A stretch of 6,855 nt of DNA, from NCBI GenBank assembly GCA_009926405.1, contig RFOZ01000058.1, forward strand, positions 1 to 6,855. The letters are read 5' to 3'. This stretch comes from Cytophagia bacterium (GTDB taxonomy: Bacteria > Bacteroidota > Bacteroidia > UBA7662). A model generated the notes under the pieces. That model saw only the letters and a list, made by a program, of their open reading frames with translations. It ran no database searches and had not been told where the DNA came from. The position numbers and the translations under genes were made by a program. Positions 4,849 through 6,855 of this stretch are shown here, piece after piece; positions within the stretch are counted from its first letter, which is position 1, and every line of letters starts with the position of its first letter.

Positions 4849-6203
4849 AGGATGTTTGCGCCCATTTGGAGGGCTTGTATACGCAAGGCCTCGGGGTCTT
4901 TGTGGACCGAGGCATCTTCCCATCCATCGCCAAGGTCGCATTGGTAGGTATAGAAAACCACGATTTTGTTTTCCCAAACCAAGGCCAAACCTTGGGCCGG
5001 TTGTCCGTCGTGTTCGTGGATTTTGGGTAAGCCACTGTTCATTCGAAACGGTTCCCTGTAAAGAGGGTGGTCGGCGGCAACCCGAACCCATTCCAGCTCA
5101 GGAAAGACCTTTTTGAACTCAATCCGAACATAGGGATCCATGCCATAATTATCGTCGACATGCAGAAAACCTCCTCCCGTCAGGTATTGACGAAGATTGC
5201 GGGCTTCTTGGTCGGAAAATAAAACCCGCCCGTGACCTGTCATATGCAACCAAGGAAACCGAAAGAGATCCGGACTCCCCACATCCGCCACTTCTTCTTG
5301 GACCTTGAGCGACGTACCCATGTTGCGGTTGCAGAAACGGGCCAAGTTGGGCAAGGAGGTGGGGTTGGCGTACCAATCACCGCCGCCTCCGTAACGCAAT
5401 CTTCCTAGACTAAGGGTGCCTGCGATGTTGTTTTGGGCAAGGGCTGACGGCGCTTGCATCCATCCCAACCCAAGGAATAGCCCCAACAAAACCACGAGCA
5501 TGCGACTTCCTCGTTGGACCCAATGAGCCAAGGCGGCCAGGGTGGCCGTTTCGGTGCGTAGGCGGTGAGGGCCCAGGTCCAGGCCCTTAGCCCCTAGCGA
5601 AGCCAAATAGGCTATTTCACGGTCGCTGAAATCGCCTTCCGGGCCCAAAGCCAGGCAGACTGCTTCGTCCGTTTTGATTTGGTAAAGGGGGATCCGGGGG
5701 TGATCCTGGTTGCAATGGGCGGTATAGAGAGCGAGGGATGAATTCGGTTTCCACTGTTTTAGTTCCTGCGGTTCGGCGAGCAGGGGTTGGTAGCATCGCA
5801 GGGATTGTTTCATAGCCGATTCAATAATACGTCGAAGCCGCTCAGGTTTCCAGCGGTGGTGTTCGGTCCGTTCACATACCAAAGGTTGAATTTTCGTTGC
5901 CCCCAATTCGGTGGCTTTTTCGATCAACCATTCCCACCGACTTTCATTGTGCAAAGGCGAAACAGCCACTTCCAAGGCAAGCGGTGCCGGAACTTCTTGC
6001 CCGTCTTGAATTTCCAAAACGGCGCCGGACGGAATAGAATTTTGCAGAATGCATTGGGCGAGTCGTCCACGTCCGTTGGTCACCAGAACGGCCGCACCCT
6101 CTCGTTCACGGCGAACACGTACCAAATGCCGGGATTCATCCGGTTTGAGTTGAAAGGTCCCGGTTTCAGGCAGGTCCGGGTCCAAATACAATTCAGTGTT
6201 CAT
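4827..6203 (-). CDS. rsmE: Fused RsmE (16S rRNA m3U1498 methyltransferase) and DUF4159 exported protein
   Basis: One 458-codon frame holds two complete proteins. Residues 1-234 are RsmE, a SPOUT-fold SAM methyltransferase for U1498 of 16S rRNA. Its motifs are SRHLVRVRRER (24-34, PUA-like part), KATELGATKIQPLVCERTE (96-114), AMKQSLRCYQP (130-140), LALGPEGDFSDREI (185-198 approx.) and the knot LDLGPHRLRTETA (208-220). This is the normal whole length of RsmE. Residues 235-458 are a full DUF4159 protein: hydrophobic signal peptide ending SALA-Q (235-256), then GGGGDWYANPTSLPNL (272-287), VGSPDLF (308-314), HMTGHG (320-325), GGGFLHVDDNYGMD (343-356), LPKIHEHDG (392-400) and CDLGDGWED (422-430). 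DUF4159 has an unknown function. The two are usually separate neighbouring genes; here no stop divides them. ATG 6203 overlaps the miaA stop as ATGA and follows GGAGG by ten bases. DUF4159 may also start internally. Confidence 0.9.
   Translation of the reverse strand: MNTELYLDPDLPETGTFQLKPDESRHLVRVRREREGAAVLVTNGRGRLAQCILQNSIPSGAVLEIQDGQEVPAPLALEVAVSPLHNESRWEWLIEKATELGATKIQPLVCERTEHHRWKPERLRRIIESAMKQSLRCYQPLLAEPQELKQWKPNSSLALYTAHCNQDHPRIPLYQIKTDEAVCLALGPEGDFSDREIAYLASLGAKGLDLGPHRLRTETATLAALAHWVQRGSRMLVVLLGLFLGLGWMQAPSALAQNNIAGTLSLGRLRYGGGGDWYANPTSLPNLARFCNRNMGTSLKVQEEVADVGSPDLFRFPWLHMTGHGRVLFSDQEARNLRQYLTGGGFLHVDDNYGMDPYVRIEFKKVFPELEWVRVAADHPLYREPFRMNSGLPKIHEHDGQPAQGLALVWENKIVVFYTYQCDLGDGWEDASVHKDPEALRIQALQMGANILRYAFEH
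5436..5501 (-). other. Internal signal peptide at the start of the DUF4159 half
   Basis: Codons 235-256 of the fused frame encode MLVVLLGLFLGLGWMQAPSA followed by LA, then Q257. There is a hydrophobic core of about 14 residues, a more polar stretch, and an ALA site for signal peptidase I. No cysteine lies at the cleavage point, so it is not a lipoprotein. The Met itself is followed by no basic residue. The basic residues an n-region needs (R231, R234) lie just upstream, in what should be the RsmE tail. Confidence 0.75.
5501..5512 (-). promoter_or_regulatory. Possible internal ribosome binding site for separate DUF4159 translation
   Basis: On the minus strand GAGGA (5512-5508) stands six bases before the ATG at 5501 that begins the signal peptide. 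It lies inside the RsmE coding sequence. If used, it would yield a free 224-residue exported DUF4159 protein next to the fused form. The same bases encode R-G-S of the fused protein, so the match may be coding chance, and Bacteroidota often do not depend on Shine-Dalgarno pairing. Confidence 0.35.
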
Positions 6204-6855
6204 GGCAGTTTAACCTCCGGCAAATTACGGCGAATCCAGTCTAGCCGTGAATCAACCTCCAGGATAGGCGCTGGAATCCAATGAACCGCTTCACAACGCC
6301 TGAACCAGGTTAATTGACGGCGGGCATAATTCCGGGTATGCTGCCGAATCAAATCAAGGCAGGTCCCCCTTGTTAGCTGGCCATCCCAGTAGGCAGGCCA
6401 CTCGGCGTACCCCGGACTTTTGAGAGCCTTGTGATCAGCGTAGGGATAGAGGGCCTGGGCCTCCGATTCAAGGCCAGCCGCGTCCATGGATTCGACGCGA
6501 TGATTGATTTGGTCGTAGAGTCGTGCACGTTCGGGTTGGAGTCCGATCCATTGGCAATCAAAGCCCCGCTGCTTGACCGAACGGGTCCATAGATCTGTGA
6601 CCGGACGGCCCTCCGTGTCCATAATTTCCAAAGCCCGTATCAGGCGTTGGTGGTTCTGCATATCAGCGCGGGCCGCATAAGCAGGGTCCCTTTGACGGAC
6701 CGCCGTTTGAAGAGCGGTCAAACCCTCCTGTTCCCACAAGGTTTGCCAATGCCTGCGTCGATCGGGTTGTTCCTTCGCCAGGGCATCAAATCCTTCCACC
6801 AAAGCCCGAATAAAGAGCCCGGCTCCACCACAAACAACCACGGTGGAATGGCGGG
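6200..6855 (-). CDS. miaA: tRNA dimethylallyltransferase MiaA, C-terminal part (5' end outside window)
   Basis: MiaA transfers a dimethylallyl group from DMAPP to N6 of A37 in tRNAs reading UNN codons. The frame is open to the window edge, giving 218 codons of an expected 300-316. The N-terminal P-loop is therefore outside the window, and the GTG at 6841 is internal (preceded in frame by RHST). Seen here are VVVCGGAGLFIRAL (equivalent to the family's VVGGTGLYI), RDPAYAARADMQNHQRLIRA with the usual D/N-P-rich tRNA-contact region, IGLQPERARLYDQINHRVESM, GYAEW at the position of GYKE, and the C-terminal QHTRNYARRQLTWFRR (nt 6343-6296), which is diagnostic of the family. The stop TGA overlaps the rsmE ATG by four bases (ATGA), which suggests translational coupling in a miaA-rsmE operon. 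Confidence 0.95.
   Translation of the reverse strand, partial: RHSTVVVCGGAGLFIRALVEGFDALAKEQPDRRRHWQTLWEQEGLTALQTAVRQRDPAYAARADMQNHQRLIRALEIMDTEGRPVTDLWTRSVKQRGFDCQWIGLQPERARLYDQINHRVESMDAAGLESEAQALYPYADHKALKSPGYAEWPAYWDGQLTRGTCLDLIRQHTRNYARRQLTWFRRCEAVHWIPAPILEVDSRLDWIRRNLPEVKLP
6214..6218 (-). promoter_or_regulatory. Shine-Dalgarno-like GGAGG for rsmE
   Basis: On the minus strand GGAGG lies ten bases before the rsmE ATG at 6203, inside the end of miaA, and supports that start. It is the only good Shine-Dalgarno match in front of a gene's primary start in this window; rarA, mnmD and pyrD have none. The spacing is slightly long. Confidence 0.45.

Noticed and set aside
5480..5540. A frameshift at the RsmE-DUF4159 junction
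   Set aside because: I translated all three minus-strand frames across the junction. Neither alternative frame reaches a stop nearby, and both domains are intact in one frame, so an indel is not the explanation. A substituted stop codon remains possible.
5787..6284. A 165-codon plus-strand frame antisense to rsmE
   Set aside because: The opposite strand encodes a complete RsmE with SPOUT motifs; the plus-strand translation has no recognisable features.
6839..6841. The GTG at 6841-6839 as the miaA start
   Set aside because: The frame stays open upstream to the window edge and the protein would lack the N-terminal P-loop half, so this is an internal codon of a truncated gene.
1..6855. Frequent CCTTGGG/CCCAAGG-like words considered as a dispersed signal repeat
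   Set aside because: They occur at irregular spacing within codons for Trp, Leu and Gly in genes on both strands; codon and amino-acid use explains them.
1..6855. CRISPR array, tRNA, rRNA, insertion sequence or phage attachment site
   Set aside because: No regularly spaced repeats, tRNA-like cloverleaf, transposase motif or flanking direct repeats are visible; almost every base lies in an identified gene.

Overview
This window is a 6.9 kb piece of a chromosome from a member of the Bacteroidota. The evidence is a TonB-type outer-membrane beta-barrel of the Bacteroidota kind, a DUF4159 exported protein joined to RsmE, a stand-alone MnmD, and TAnnTTTG promoter elements. GC is moderate (52-55% in two lines counted by hand). 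No mobile element, tRNA, rRNA or CRISPR array is visible. The order or family cannot be resolved from this sequence.

Layout, left to right: (1) 1-1704, plus strand: the 3' part of an outer-membrane beta-barrel receptor, cut by the window edge. (2) 1701-2987, minus: rarA, an AAA+ clamp-loader-like ATPase acting at stalled forks. (3) 2988-3039: a 52 bp divergent promoter region with mirrored -7 elements. (4) 3040-3780, plus: mnmD, a tRNA wobble-uridine methyltransferase. (5) 3802-4830, plus: pyrD, a class 2 dihydroorotate dehydrogenase. (6) 4827-6203, minus: one uninterrupted frame encoding a complete RsmE (16S rRNA m3U1498 methyltransferase) followed without a stop by a complete DUF4159 protein that keeps its own signal peptide. 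(7) 6200-6855, minus: the 3' part of miaA (tRNA A37 prenyltransferase), cut by the window edge. miaA and rsmE overlap as ATGA and are surely co-transcribed. mnmD and pyrD probably are too.

Packing is extreme. Only 73 bases (52 + 21) lie outside genes, and all three touching junctions overlap by exactly 4 bp. Both convergent pairs share a self-complementary stop tetramer (TTAA at 1701-1704, CTAG at 4827-4830).

The genes are mostly housekeeping. Three act on RNA modification for translation (mnmD, rsmE, miaA), one on replication-fork maintenance (rarA) and one on pyrimidine synthesis (pyrD). I see no clearly new defence or mobile system. The most notable item is the in-frame RsmE-DUF4159 fusion, a cytosolic rRNA methyltransferase running directly into a secretion signal. 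Next are the mirrored promoters whose geometry predicts leaderless or nearly leaderless transcripts.
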